Below, piece after piece: positions 18,443-25,805 of a DNA stretch of 64,000 nt; position 1 is the stretch's first letter; every line of letters starts with the position of its first letter. Below the pieces are notes generated by a model that saw only the letters and a list, made by a program, of their open reading frames with translations, was not told the origin of the DNA and did not search any database. Source of the stretch: an uncultured Sutterella sp. (GTDB lineage Bacteria; Pseudomonadota; Gammaproteobacteria; Burkholderiales; Burkholderiaceae_F); contig UQUM01000004.1 in NCBI GenBank assembly GCA_900544255.1, forward strand, positions 1 through 64,000, read 5' to 3'. A program made the translations under genes and the position numbers.

Positions 18443-19936
18443 ATGACGACACCCTTGATTGATTTTCAGAACGTCACCTACCGCTACGCCAACGCGGAAA
18501 AAAATGCCGTGCACGGGATTTCGCTCACGGTCGCGCCGGGCGAATTAAAGGTCGTCACCGGAGCCTCCGGGTGCGGTAAGACGACCCTCATGCGGCTTGC
18601 AAACGGCTTGGCACCTCAGGTTTACGGCGGAGCGCTTACGGGCACCGTCACCGTCGCCGGGAAAAATGTTTCCGAGACGCCCGTTGCACAGTTGTCGGAA
18701 TTGATCGGCACCCTTTTTCAGGATCCGGAAGAACAGTTTTTTGCGCTTTCGGTCGCAGACGAAATTGCCTTTGCCTTAAGAAGCCGCGGCGCAGCACCCG
18801 ACGCCGTCAAAGAACGCGTCACGGCCGCGGCGGAAAAAGTCGGCATCACGCATCAGTTAAAGCAGGATATTCACGCCCTTTCCGAAGGCCAAAAGCAGAA
18901 GGTGGGCTTAGCGGACATTCTCGCCTTAGGGCCCAAGGTGCTGATTCTCGATGAACCGAGCGCGAACCTCGATCCGGAAGCGACTGCGGCCCTTGCCGAC
19001 ACCTTGACGCAGTTAAAAAAAGACGGCTGCGCCATTCTCGTCGTCGACCACCGGCTTTATTGGCTCAAAGACGTCGCCGACGCCGTCATCGTCATGCAGG
19101 ACGGCGCCATCAAAACCGAAGGGCCGTTTGCGATGCTCGAAGACGCGCTGCTGCGCCGCACCTACGGCCTGCGGGCGGCTCATGTCGCGGATTCCCGTCT
19201 CACGCTCCCGCACGTGCCGGTGAACGACGTCGCGTCGGACGCCGTTTTCGCCGCGGATCACATCTCGTTTGCCTACCCGCCCGCGAAAACCGTTTTCTGC
19301 AACGCGTCCTTTTCCGTCCCCCCGGGCATCACGGCGCTCGTAGGCGACAACGGCACGGGGAAAACGACGCTTGCCCGCATTCTCACGGGGCTTAATACGC
19401 CGACGTCGGGGCGCTTCTTCATTCGTAACCGGGAAGTCGACAAGGACGCCCTGATGCCGCACGCGGGGCTTGTGCTCCAAAACGCCGACCATCAGCTGCA
19501 GATGCGGACGGTGCGCGAAGAAATTGAAAGCGCGGTGCTTGCCAAAAAAAGTGCCGAAGCCCGACGCCGGGGCTTTTTCGCCCGCTGGCACCGGCCGCAC
19601 CTTACGGACGCCGAACACGCCGCGGTCGTTGACCTCATCACGCGCCTACGCTTGACCGCCGTTGCCCAACGCCATCCGCAGAGTCTTTCCGGGGGCGAAA
19701 AACAGCGCGTCGTCATTGCCTGTGCCCTTGCCAAAGACCCCTCCGTTCTGATCCTGGATGAACCGACGAGCGGATTGGACGGCGCCAACATGGCAACGAT
19801 TGCCGAACTCTTAAAAGCCGAAGCCCACAAAGGCCGCGCCGTCTTTTTGATTACGCACGACTTGGAACTGCTCTCTTCCTGCGACCGCGCGCTTTTCATG
19901 CGCGAACTCGCACCCGACAACCTTTTAAACCATTAG
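18443..19936 (+). CDS. fused ECF ATPase (EcfA-EcfA')
   Basis: Cytoplasmic ATPase of 497 residues made of two ABC cassettes in one chain. Cassette 1: GASGCGKTT (about 33), LSEGQKQKVGLAD, LILDEPSANLD. Cassette 2: GDNGTGKTT (about 297), LSGGEKQRVVIAC, LILDEPTSGLDG. The first signature has E in place of the second G (LSEGQ), a common variant in ECF ATPases. It starts immediately after ecfT and completes the S-T-AA' importer inside the heme locus. Confidence 0.88.
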   Translation: MTTPLIDFQNVTYRYANAEKNAVHGISLTVAPGELKVVTGASGCGKTTLMRLANGLAPQVYGGALTGTVTVAGKNVSETPVAQLSELIGTLFQDPEEQFFALSVADEIAFALRSRGAAPDAVKERVTAAAEKVGITHQLKQDIHALSEGQKQKVGLADILALGPKVLILDEPSANLDPEATAALADTLTQLKKDGCAILVVDHRLYWLKDVADAVIVMQDGAIKTEGPFAMLEDALLRRTYGLRAAHVADSRLTLPHVPVNDVASDAVFAADHISFAYPPAKTVFCNASFSVPPGITALVGDNGTGKTTLARILTGLNTPTSGRFFIRNREVDKDALMPHAGLVLQNADHQLQMRTVREEIESAVLAKKSAEARRRGFFARWHRPHLTDAEHAAVVDLITRLRLTAVAQRHPQSLSGGEKQRVVIACALAKDPSVLILDEPTSGLDGANMATIAELLKAEAHKGRAVFLITHDLELLSSCDRALFMRELAPDNLLNH

Positions 19937-19945
19937 GAAACCACC

Positions 19946-20476
19946 ATGACTGAGCACATCACCCCCACTGCCGACGAAACGAAGATCATTGCCGACCTGA
20001 TGGCGGCGCCGCACCCCGTGACGCTTGCGACGATCGCCAAAGCCCTCGGTACGACGGAACTTGCAGCCGCGCAGAAGATGCCCGAAGACGCCGTCGCGTT
20101 CGTCGCGGGCGACGCCTCTGAAAAATTTGACGACGTGTGGGCCGCGTTGGCCGCTTGGGAGAAGGTGACGCTCTTTCTCGTGCACGCCGGTCACGTTTTT
20201 GAAATTCAGGGAAAACTCACGGCAGGCAAGCGCGCCATGGGCTACTACAACATCCTCGCCAAAGACGCCGTGATCGGCGGCCACCTGAAGTACGATGACA
20301 TCACTGCCATCGCCTTCGTGACGATGCCCTTCATGAAGCGCGAATCGCATTCCGTGCATTTCTTCGCCAAAGACGGAACGGTCGCTTTTTCCGTCTACGT
20401 CGGCCGCGAAAACCATCAGCTGATTCCGGCTGTCGTCGACGCGTTTAAGGCGGACAAGGCGCGTTTTACGGCTTAA
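19946..20476 (+). CDS. hutX: heme utilisation carrier protein HutX
   Basis: Cytoplasmic heme carrier/trafficking protein, 176 residues. The HutX/HuvX-like stretch runs from residue 45 to the end (AWEKVTLFLVHAGHVFEIQG, GHLKYDDITAIAFVTMPFMK, VHFFAKDG), within the HemS/ChuX fold. The N-terminal 40 residues look like a small winged-helix element, as is usual for HutX. Starts 9 bp behind the ATPase gene with a GGAAAC site. It probably takes heme from the importer and hands it to HutW. Confidence 0.88.
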   Translation: MTEHITPTADETKIIADLMAAPHPVTLATIAKALGTTELAAAQKMPEDAVAFVAGDASEKFDDVWAALAAWEKVTLFLVHAGHVFEIQGKLTAGKRAMGYYNILAKDAVIGGHLKYDDITAIAFVTMPFMKRESHSVHFFAKDGTVAFSVYVGRENHQLIPAVVDAFKADKARFTA

Positions 20477-20516
20477 CGTCATTCGACCCCGTTTGATTTT
20501 TGAAGGAGACACTTTC

Positions 20517-21032
20517 ATGACCGAACAATCCAAACCCAAAACCCTCGTCGTCGCGGCGTCCAAGACCGGAAACACAATGATCGTCGCGCACGCCGTCGCC
20601 GACGCCTACACCGCGGGCGTTCTCTATACCCCTGAGACAGCTCCGGCGGATCTCTCCCACTACGACACGGTACTTTTGGGCTTTTGGTGCGATAAGGGCG
20701 ATGCGCCCGCGGACATGGCTTCGTTTGCCGACAAACTCACCGGCAAGAAAATCGGCTGCTTTGCCACGATGGGCGGAAACGCGCGAGACCCCAAAGCGCT
20801 CGCCTGGATGGCTAAAACGAGTGCAGCCCTCACCGAAAAAGGCCGCGGCAACACTCTTAAAGCCACGTTTTTGTGCCGCGGGCGCATTGACCCTGCCCTC
20901 TTTGACATGATGACGAAGATGGCGGGGGGCTTGACGCCCGAACGCGAAGCGCGCCGCAAGGAAAGCGAGACGCATCCGGACCGCTTGGACTGCCTTAATG
21001 CCGTCGCCGCCATGGCGCCTCTTTTCAACTAA
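20517..21032 (+). CDS. flavodoxin-family electron carrier
   Basis: Short flavodoxin-like protein, 171 residues: the FMN phosphate-binding loop is AASKTGNTMIVAHAV near the N terminus, followed by LLGFWCDKGDAPADM and FATMGGNARD. The strong GGAGA site before the ATG at 20517 sets the start eight codons inside the longest frame. In a heme locus with HutW the likely role is to deliver low-potential electrons to the radical SAM enzyme or to the heme-opening reaction; that is inference from context and from known needs of ChuW-type enzymes. Confidence 0.8.
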   Translation: MTEQSKPKTLVVAASKTGNTMIVAHAVADAYTAGVLYTPETAPADLSHYDTVLLGFWCDKGDAPADMASFADKLTGKKIGCFATMGGNARDPKALAWMAKTSAALTEKGRGNTLKATFLCRGRIDPALFDMMTKMAGGLTPEREARRKESETHPDRLDCLNAVAAMAPLFN

Positions 21033-21050
21033 TTCCGGTTTTCACGCATC

Positions 21051-21731
21051 ATGCAGATTTCTTCCGAGGGACTCGCGTCCGTTTACGCGCTGATCGGACC
21101 CGCGGGCGTTGCACTCATTCTTGTTGCGCTTTTTGCGCTTTACGTGTCGCTCTGGCAGCTTTTTTACATGACGGCCGTCTGGCGCAACTTCCGCCGCGAC
21201 TTTCTGGATTTGGAACGCGGCAAAGACCGCTGTTTAAAAGAAATCGATCCCAAAAAGGCGAATCCCTTGATCCGCATCATCTACGACATCGTCAAAACGC
21301 ACGGGGATCACTCCGACGACATCCGCGCCGAAGTCGGCTACCTCTTTTACCGCAACTTCAAGCGCGTCACGAACGGCCTCTGCTGGTTAAAGCTCATCAG
21401 CGTGATTTCGCCCCTTCTGGGGCTGCTCGGAACCGTCTGGGGGATGGTTGACGTCTTTCAGTCGATGAGCGACGTCACGCAGGCAAACGCCTCCGTCTTA
21501 GCGTCCGGCATCTGGTCGGCGCTCATCACAACGATCATGGGTTTGACGATCGCGATTCCCGTCCTCGCCTGCTACTACTACCTGATGCTGAAATTCCGGG
21601 GCTTTCACATTGAAGCGATCGAACACAGTTACCGCGCGCTCGAAGTCTGCCGCAAGGCTCAAGTAACGACAGGCTCGAAACGCTTTGCGGACGACGGCGA
21701 AGTCTCCGCGCTCCTTGACGCCCGCGCGTGA
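21051..21731 (+). CDS. exbB: ExbB-type proton channel subunit
   Basis: Inner-membrane MotA/TolQ/ExbB protein, 226 residues, with three transmembrane segments (about 15-38, 115-137, 155-180) and the conserved channel core KLISVISPLLGLLGTVWGM and ASGIWSALITTIMGL. With ExbD and TonB it converts the proton gradient into force for the outer-membrane receptor encoded upstream. Starts 18 bp after the flavodoxin gene. Confidence 0.9.
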   Translation: MQISSEGLASVYALIGPAGVALILVALFALYVSLWQLFYMTAVWRNFRRDFLDLERGKDRCLKEIDPKKANPLIRIIYDIVKTHGDHSDDIRAEVGYLFYRNFKRVTNGLCWLKLISVISPLLGLLGTVWGMVDVFQSMSDVTQANASVLASGIWSALITTIMGLTIAIPVLACYYYLMLKFRGFHIEAIEHSYRALEVCRKAQVTTGSKRFADDGEVSALLDARA

Positions 21732-21741
21732 GGTTCTCGGC

Positions 21742-22164
21742 ATGACACCGAACTTTTTCGACAACTTTGAAGACGAGCCGCAGATCGATCTCACGCCCTT
21801 GATCGACTGTCTTTTCATGCTCATCATCTTCTTTGTGCTCACCATGAGTTTTTCGCGGCCCGTATTGGAAATCATTCTTCCGCAGGCCGAGCATGCCGAA
21901 AAACACTCCGAGCGTCAGGAAATCGTGCTTTCGGTGAAAGCCGACGGTTCCTTGTGGGTGGGCGACGACGTGACGACGTTGGAGGGACTCTCCGCAGCGC
22001 TTGACGCGGCGCCTGAGAAACTTCTCAACATCTTCATGGATGAAAAGGCACCCTTCTCGAGTTTTGTTGCAGTCGTGGATCTCGCGAAGGTAAAGCGCGC
22101 CGGCAAATTCGTCATTTCCACCCGTGAACCCGGCGATGCGTCCGGTACCGGAGCCCGCGAATGA
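21742..22164 (+). CDS. exbD: ExbD biopolymer transport protein
   Basis: Single-pass inner-membrane protein of 140 residues: IDLTPLIDCLFMLIIFFVLT contains the essential membrane Asp, followed by a periplasmic domain. I took the ATG at 21742 (with TGAGG overlapping the exbB stop) instead of a start 19 codons upstream inside exbB. Its stop overlaps the tonB start (ATGA). Confidence 0.88.
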   Translation: MTPNFFDNFEDEPQIDLTPLIDCLFMLIIFFVLTMSFSRPVLEIILPQAEHAEKHSERQEIVLSVKADGSLWVGDDVTTLEGLSAALDAAPEKLLNIFMDEKAPFSSFVAVVDLAKVKRAGKFVISTREPGDASGTGARE

Positions 22165-22931
22165 CTTGCGCAGCCGTTGAAATCCGTCGGGCGGATCGGT
22201 TTGCGCGCGTTGCGGTCGCCGCAGCAGCGCTGGGGCTTCTTGCGGCGGGACTGCTCACCGTCGTACAGAAAGCGATCGCCGTCCCGGAATTGACGAAAGG
22301 CATTCTGCGCGACGAAACGACGGTCGTCATCGAAACTGTACCGATGACGCCGGCGAAGGAACCGTTGGTGGAACATTTGTCAGACGCGAGCGACGTCAAA
22401 GTCGAAGCCAAACCCGAACCCGTCAAGGAAGAAACGCCGCCTCCGCCCCCGCCCGAAGCGCCCAAAGTCATTGAAGAACCCAAGCCGAAGCCCGTGGTGA
22501 AAAAGCCTCCGGTCAAAAAGAAACCGGTGAAAAAGGACTTACCCGTCGACAAGACGGAAGTGAAAGCAAGCGACGGCACTAAGGCCTCGGCAGCTCTGTC
22601 CGGGGGCGACTCGGCGTCGCCCGCCCAAGGAACCGCTTCGGGCACCTCGGCTGAGGCCCGAAACGCCGCCTTAGCCAAAATCGTCGCGGTGATCGATGAA
22701 CACAAACGCTATCCCCGCCGCGCGCGGCAGACGGGCGCGGAAGGCGACGTGGTGCTTGCGGTGACGATTGACGGGAACGGCATCGTCACCGGCGTCGTCC
22801 TTAAGAAACCGCACCCCTCGGTGTTGTTGAACCGCGCCGCGTTAAAGGCAGCTGAACCCTTGATCGGTGTGAAGCTCCCTTTGTCGGCGCCCTTGACCGT
22901 CGAAGTCCCGGTGCGCTTCACCATTTCGTGA
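22161..22931 (+). CDS. tonB: TonB energy-transducing protein
   Basis: 256-residue TonB: an N-terminal membrane anchor (about 17-37), a periplasmic Pro/Lys/Glu-rich linker (PPPPPPEAPKVIEEPKPKP) and a C-terminal TonB domain with YPRRARQTGAEGDVVLAVTI and FTIS at the end. The Ser/Ala-rich stretch before the C-terminal domain is longer than usual. Coupled to exbD by a 4-bp overlap. Last gene of the heme locus; dedicated to the receptor or shared with others. Confidence 0.9.
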   Translation: MTCAAVEIRRADRFARVAVAAAALGLLAAGLLTVVQKAIAVPELTKGILRDETTVVIETVPMTPAKEPLVEHLSDASDVKVEAKPEPVKEETPPPPPPEAPKVIEEPKPKPVVKKPPVKKKPVKKDLPVDKTEVKASDGTKASAALSGGDSASPAQGTASGTSAEARNAALAKIVAVIDEHKRYPRRARQTGAEGDVVLAVTIDGNGIVTGVVLKKPHPSVLLNRAALKAAEPLIGVKLPLSAPLTVEVPVRFTIS

Positions 22932-22986
22932 TCCGTTCGAGCGCTCTTACAATGATCGTTTCCCCTTTCTTTTTCCTCTGACGCGT

Positions 22987-23442
22987 ATGCCCCGAACGAC
23001 TTCCCCGGCGCCCGCCGAAAAAGCGGCCGCCGCTGACGAAACGAAGAAACTCACCCCGGTGCAGGAAGACTATCTCGCCGTCATTTACCGCGAGTCCTGT
23101 GAAACCGGGGGCTCGGCCCGCGGCTGCAAAATCGCGCGCGAGTCCGGCGTCACCCGCAGTACCGTCGCGATGACGCTCAGAGCCCTGCGGGATGCGGGCT
23201 ATGTCACGTACGAACCCTACGGCCCCATCAAATTGACGGACGCGGGCCGCACGGTGGGAAAAACGGTGGTGGAGCGCCGCGTCATTCTGAAGGACTTTTT
23301 CCTCAACGTAATGAAGTTGGACGAAGCGACGGCGGAAGCGTTTTCACACCAGTTGGAACATTCGGTCACGACCGACATCCTGCAGCGCTTTGACCGTTTC
23401 AACACCTTTTACGCCGCTCACGCCGATTTGCTGAAGTTCTGA
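22987..23442 (+). CDS. DtxR/MntR-like metalloregulator
   Basis: DNA-binding protein of 151 residues with a winged helix-turn-helix (about 24-80) and a helical dimerisation part. Compared with B. subtilis MntR, the Asp of EDY and the Glu-His of LEHS are kept, but the positions of Glu11, His77 and Glu99 appear to be Ala, Val and His. Metal sensing may therefore differ or be lost. No C-terminal SH3-like domain. It follows tonB by 55 bp and precedes an ABC exporter by 3 bp, so it may regulate either. Alternative reading: MarR-like regulator. Confidence 0.75.
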   Translation: MPRTTSPAPAEKAAAADETKKLTPVQEDYLAVIYRESCETGGSARGCKIARESGVTRSTVAMTLRALRDAGYVTYEPYGPIKLTDAGRTVGKTVVERRVILKDFFLNVMKLDEATAEAFSHQLEHSVTTDILQRFDRFNTFYAAHADLLKF

Positions 23443-23445
23443 ACC

Positions 23446-24348
23446 ATGGCCGCTCTTACCATTACGCAACTCACGAAAACCTTTCACCGCGGCAAGCACA
23501 CGACACATGCCTTGGCCGACGTTTCCTTTACCGTCGAAGAAGGAGAAATCTTCGGACTTTTGGGCCCCAACGGCGCGGGGAAAAGTACGCTGATCGGCGT
23601 TCTTTCCGGCATCGTCATTCCGGACACAGGCCGCATTACGGTCTTGGGGCACGACGTCGTCACCGAACCGCGTCTGGCGAAAACCGCAGTGGGAATCGTC
23701 CCGCAGGAAATTACGTTTGATCCCTTTTTTACGGTACGCGAAATTCTGCGTCAGCAAAGCGGGTATTACGGCCTGCGGCATAACGACGCGTGGATTGACG
23801 AACTCCTGGAGAAACTGGGTCTTGCGGACAAAGCGGACGAAATGGTCTCTCGCCTTTCGGGCGGCATGAAGCGCCGCGTCCTCATTGCCCAGGCGTTGGT
23901 GCACAAACCACCCGTCATCGTGCTTGACGAACCGACGGCAGGCGTCGACGTGGAACTGCGGCACCGCCTCTGGGAGGTGATGCGCGACTTCAACGCCAAA
24001 GGCCACACCATCATCCTCACGACGCATTACCTCGAGGAAGCGCAGTCCTTGTGCGGTCGGATCGCGCTTCTCAATCACGGAAAACTCGTGGCGCTCGATT
24101 CCACCAAGAAACTTCTGCAGCGCTTCTCGGGCGACCGGCTGAAATTCACATTGGTGTCGGGAACGCTTCCCGAAGACGTCGCATCCTTCAACGCTCTGGG
24201 ACTCAATCAATACGCCTGTGCCTACGCGGGAGCCGACGCGCTCCGAACTCTTTTAAACGAACTTCACGCCGCAGGGTGCGTCGTTACCGACATTGAAACG
24301 GGGCCCGCCAACCTCGAAGAAGTTTTTCTGCGTCTTACGAACGAATAA
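23446..24348 (+). CDS. yadG: ABC-2 exporter ATPase, YadG-like
   Basis: ATP-binding subunit of 300 residues: Walker A GPNGAGKST (about 38-46), signature LSGGMKRRVLIAQAL, Walker B VIVLDEPTAGVD, H-loop TTHYLEE. The C-terminal 80 residues match the tail of DrrA/YadG-type exporters. It pairs with the permease 3 bp downstream. Substrate unknown; lipid, polyketide-like or drug export are known for the family. It begins only 3 bp after the DtxR-like gene. Confidence 0.88.
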   Translation: MAALTITQLTKTFHRGKHTTHALADVSFTVEEGEIFGLLGPNGAGKSTLIGVLSGIVIPDTGRITVLGHDVVTEPRLAKTAVGIVPQEITFDPFFTVREILRQQSGYYGLRHNDAWIDELLEKLGLADKADEMVSRLSGGMKRRVLIAQALVHKPPVIVLDEPTAGVDVELRHRLWEVMRDFNAKGHTIILTTHYLEEAQSLCGRIALLNHGKLVALDSTKKLLQRFSGDRLKFTLVSGTLPEDVASFNALGLNQYACAYAGADALRTLLNELHAAGCVVTDIETGPANLEEVFLRLTNE

Positions 24349-24351
24349 ACG

Positions 24352-25140
24352 ATGCCCCATCCTCAACCCTGTCCTTACCGTCCCTTTGCGGCTTTTTTGA
24401 CACTCTTTGAAAAAGAGATTCACCGCTTTCGGAAAATCGCCCTGCAGACCGTGCTCGCACCCGTCATCATGGGGGTGATGTACCTTGCCGTCTTCGGTGA
24501 ACTCTTAAACGACCGGATGCCCACCTTCGAAGGCGTCACCTACACCCAGTTTTTAGTGCCGGGCTTGGTAATGATGTCGCTTCTGCAGAACAGCTTCTCC
24601 AACAGCGCCTCCTCTCTTCTGCAGTCCAAAATCATGGGGAGCCTCATCTTCATCCAGCTGCCGCCTTTTTCGGGGTGGCAGCTGGCTTCGGCCTTCATTT
24701 TGGCATCCATCGTCCGCGGGCTCGTCGTTGGGGGAGGCGTTTTCGTCGCCACTTTCCTTTGGGCGACGCCCTATATCGAAAACCCCGTGTGGGTGCTGGG
24801 GTTCGGCTTTCTGGGGGCGGCGATCATGGCAAGCCTCGGCGTCATCTGCGGCCTCTGGGCAGATAAGTACGATCAGCTGGGCGCGTTTCAGAGTTTTGTG
24901 CTGATGCCCCTCACCTTCCTCTCGGGCGTTTTTTATTCGGTGAAGAACCTTCCACCCCTGTGGGAAACGTTGTCGCGCTTTAACCCCTTCTTTTACATGA
25001 CGGACGGCTTCCGCTACGGCTTTTTCGGTCAAAGCGACTTCAATGCCTGGGTGTCGCTCTCGGTGGTGGCCGCAGCTGCCGTCGTGCTCACAGCCGTCGC
25101 GACGTGGCTTTTTGTGATCGGGTATAAGTTAAAGCGTTGA
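24352..25140 (+). CDS. yadH: ABC-2 type permease, YadH-like
   Basis: Six-helix inner-membrane permease of 262 residues with family features FLVPGLVMMSLLQNSFSNSA, LMPLTFLSGVFYSVKNLPP and FYMTDGFRYGFFG. Forms a two-gene exporter with the preceding ATPase gene; length and motifs match YadH. Substrate not determinable. Confidence 0.88.
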   Translation: MPHPQPCPYRPFAAFLTLFEKEIHRFRKIALQTVLAPVIMGVMYLAVFGELLNDRMPTFEGVTYTQFLVPGLVMMSLLQNSFSNSASSLLQSKIMGSLIFIQLPPFSGWQLASAFILASIVRGLVVGGGVFVATFLWATPYIENPVWVLGFGFLGAAIMASLGVICGLWADKYDQLGAFQSFVLMPLTFLSGVFYSVKNLPPLWETLSRFNPFFYMTDGFRYGFFGQSDFNAWVSLSVVAAAAVVLTAVATWLFVIGYKLKR

Positions 25141-25176
25141 CCCGACATTTCCGGAGCCTAAAACCTCGTGAGAAAT

Positions 25177-25441
25177 ATGACCACATCATACTTTGCACGA
25201 GGCTTTCCTGTTAATAAAATAATTTTTAGCGACCTCATCCGCTGCATTCGAGAACACAAACCGATGGTTTTCGACAAGGATGTTTTCAGTCTTCTGACTC
25301 TCTGACCTTCCGCATCTCAATCGAAACGAATTACTCACGGCTCTTTTTGACTTGGGTTGCGTCACCACCACGCCCGATGAGGATTTTGCTCTTATCGTCC
25401 TGAACGATATGGGCCGCTACCGCATTGCAGAAAACGTTTGA
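25177..25441 (+). pseudogene. small gene with a probable frameshift
   Basis: An ATG at 25177 opens a 42-codon frame that stops at 25303. A second frame, shifted by one base, opens at 25298 and runs to a TGA at 25439-25441, ending LIVLNDMGRYRIAENV. The two pieces join into a continuous acidic protein of about 88 residues if one base is skipped between 25295 and 25303. Base composition of the first half is AT-rich relative to its neighbours. I do not recognise the family. No strong ribosome site. It could be a dead gene, a sequencing error or chance. Confidence 0.4.
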
Positions 25442-25453
25442 AGTCGCCGGGCT

Positions 25454-25795
25454 TCAGCGATAGAAACCACCATGTCCGTCACTTCTCACATGACGCCCGT
25501 CCGGCTCCCAATACCCTCCGTGGCCGTCCGACTTCACATGAGAACCGTCCGGCAACCAATAGCCGCCGTGCCCGTCGCTTCGCGTATGGCTGCCGTCCGG
25601 ATTCCAATAACCGCCATGATTGTCACTCCTTGTATGACTCCCGTCCGAGTGCCAGTACCCGCCGTGACTGTCCGACCTCGTGTGACTGCCGTCTGAGTTC
25701 CAAAAGCCGCCGTGCCCATCGGAACGGATGTGTTCCGCAGCCGCGGCGGTACCGACCAGGACAACCGCCAACACTACTGCCAAAAATCGTTTCAC
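25454..25795 (-). CDS. small secreted histidine/glycine-rich repeat protein
   Basis: 113 residues: signal peptide (MKRFLAVVLAVVLVGTAAAA), a 4-residue link and then five full copies plus one partial copy of a 16-residue unit, consensus SDGHGGYWNPDGSHTR. Each unit holds two His, three or four Gly, aromatic pairs and acidic residues. Expected to be periplasmic or extracellular; metal binding is plausible but unproven. GTG start with AAGGAG 7 bases upstream. It lies 10 bp behind recQ on the same strand and may be co-transcribed. No known family recognised beyond low-complexity repeat proteins of similar type. Confidence 0.75.
   Translation of the reverse strand: MKRFLAVVLAVVLVGTAAAAEHIRSDGHGGFWNSDGSHTRSDSHGGYWHSDGSHTRSDNHGGYWNPDGSHTRSDGHGGYWLPDGSHVKSDGHGGYWEPDGRHVRSDGHGGFYR
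25457..25723 (-). repeat. 48-bp tandem repeat, 5.6 copies
   Basis: Coding repeat of the small secreted protein; each 48-bp unit encodes a 16-residue block. Copies vary at the residues between the conserved His-Gly-Gly-aromatic and Asp-Gly positions, so the array is old rather than freshly expanded. Confidence 0.85.
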
Positions 25796-25805
25796 GCCGT
25801 TCTCC

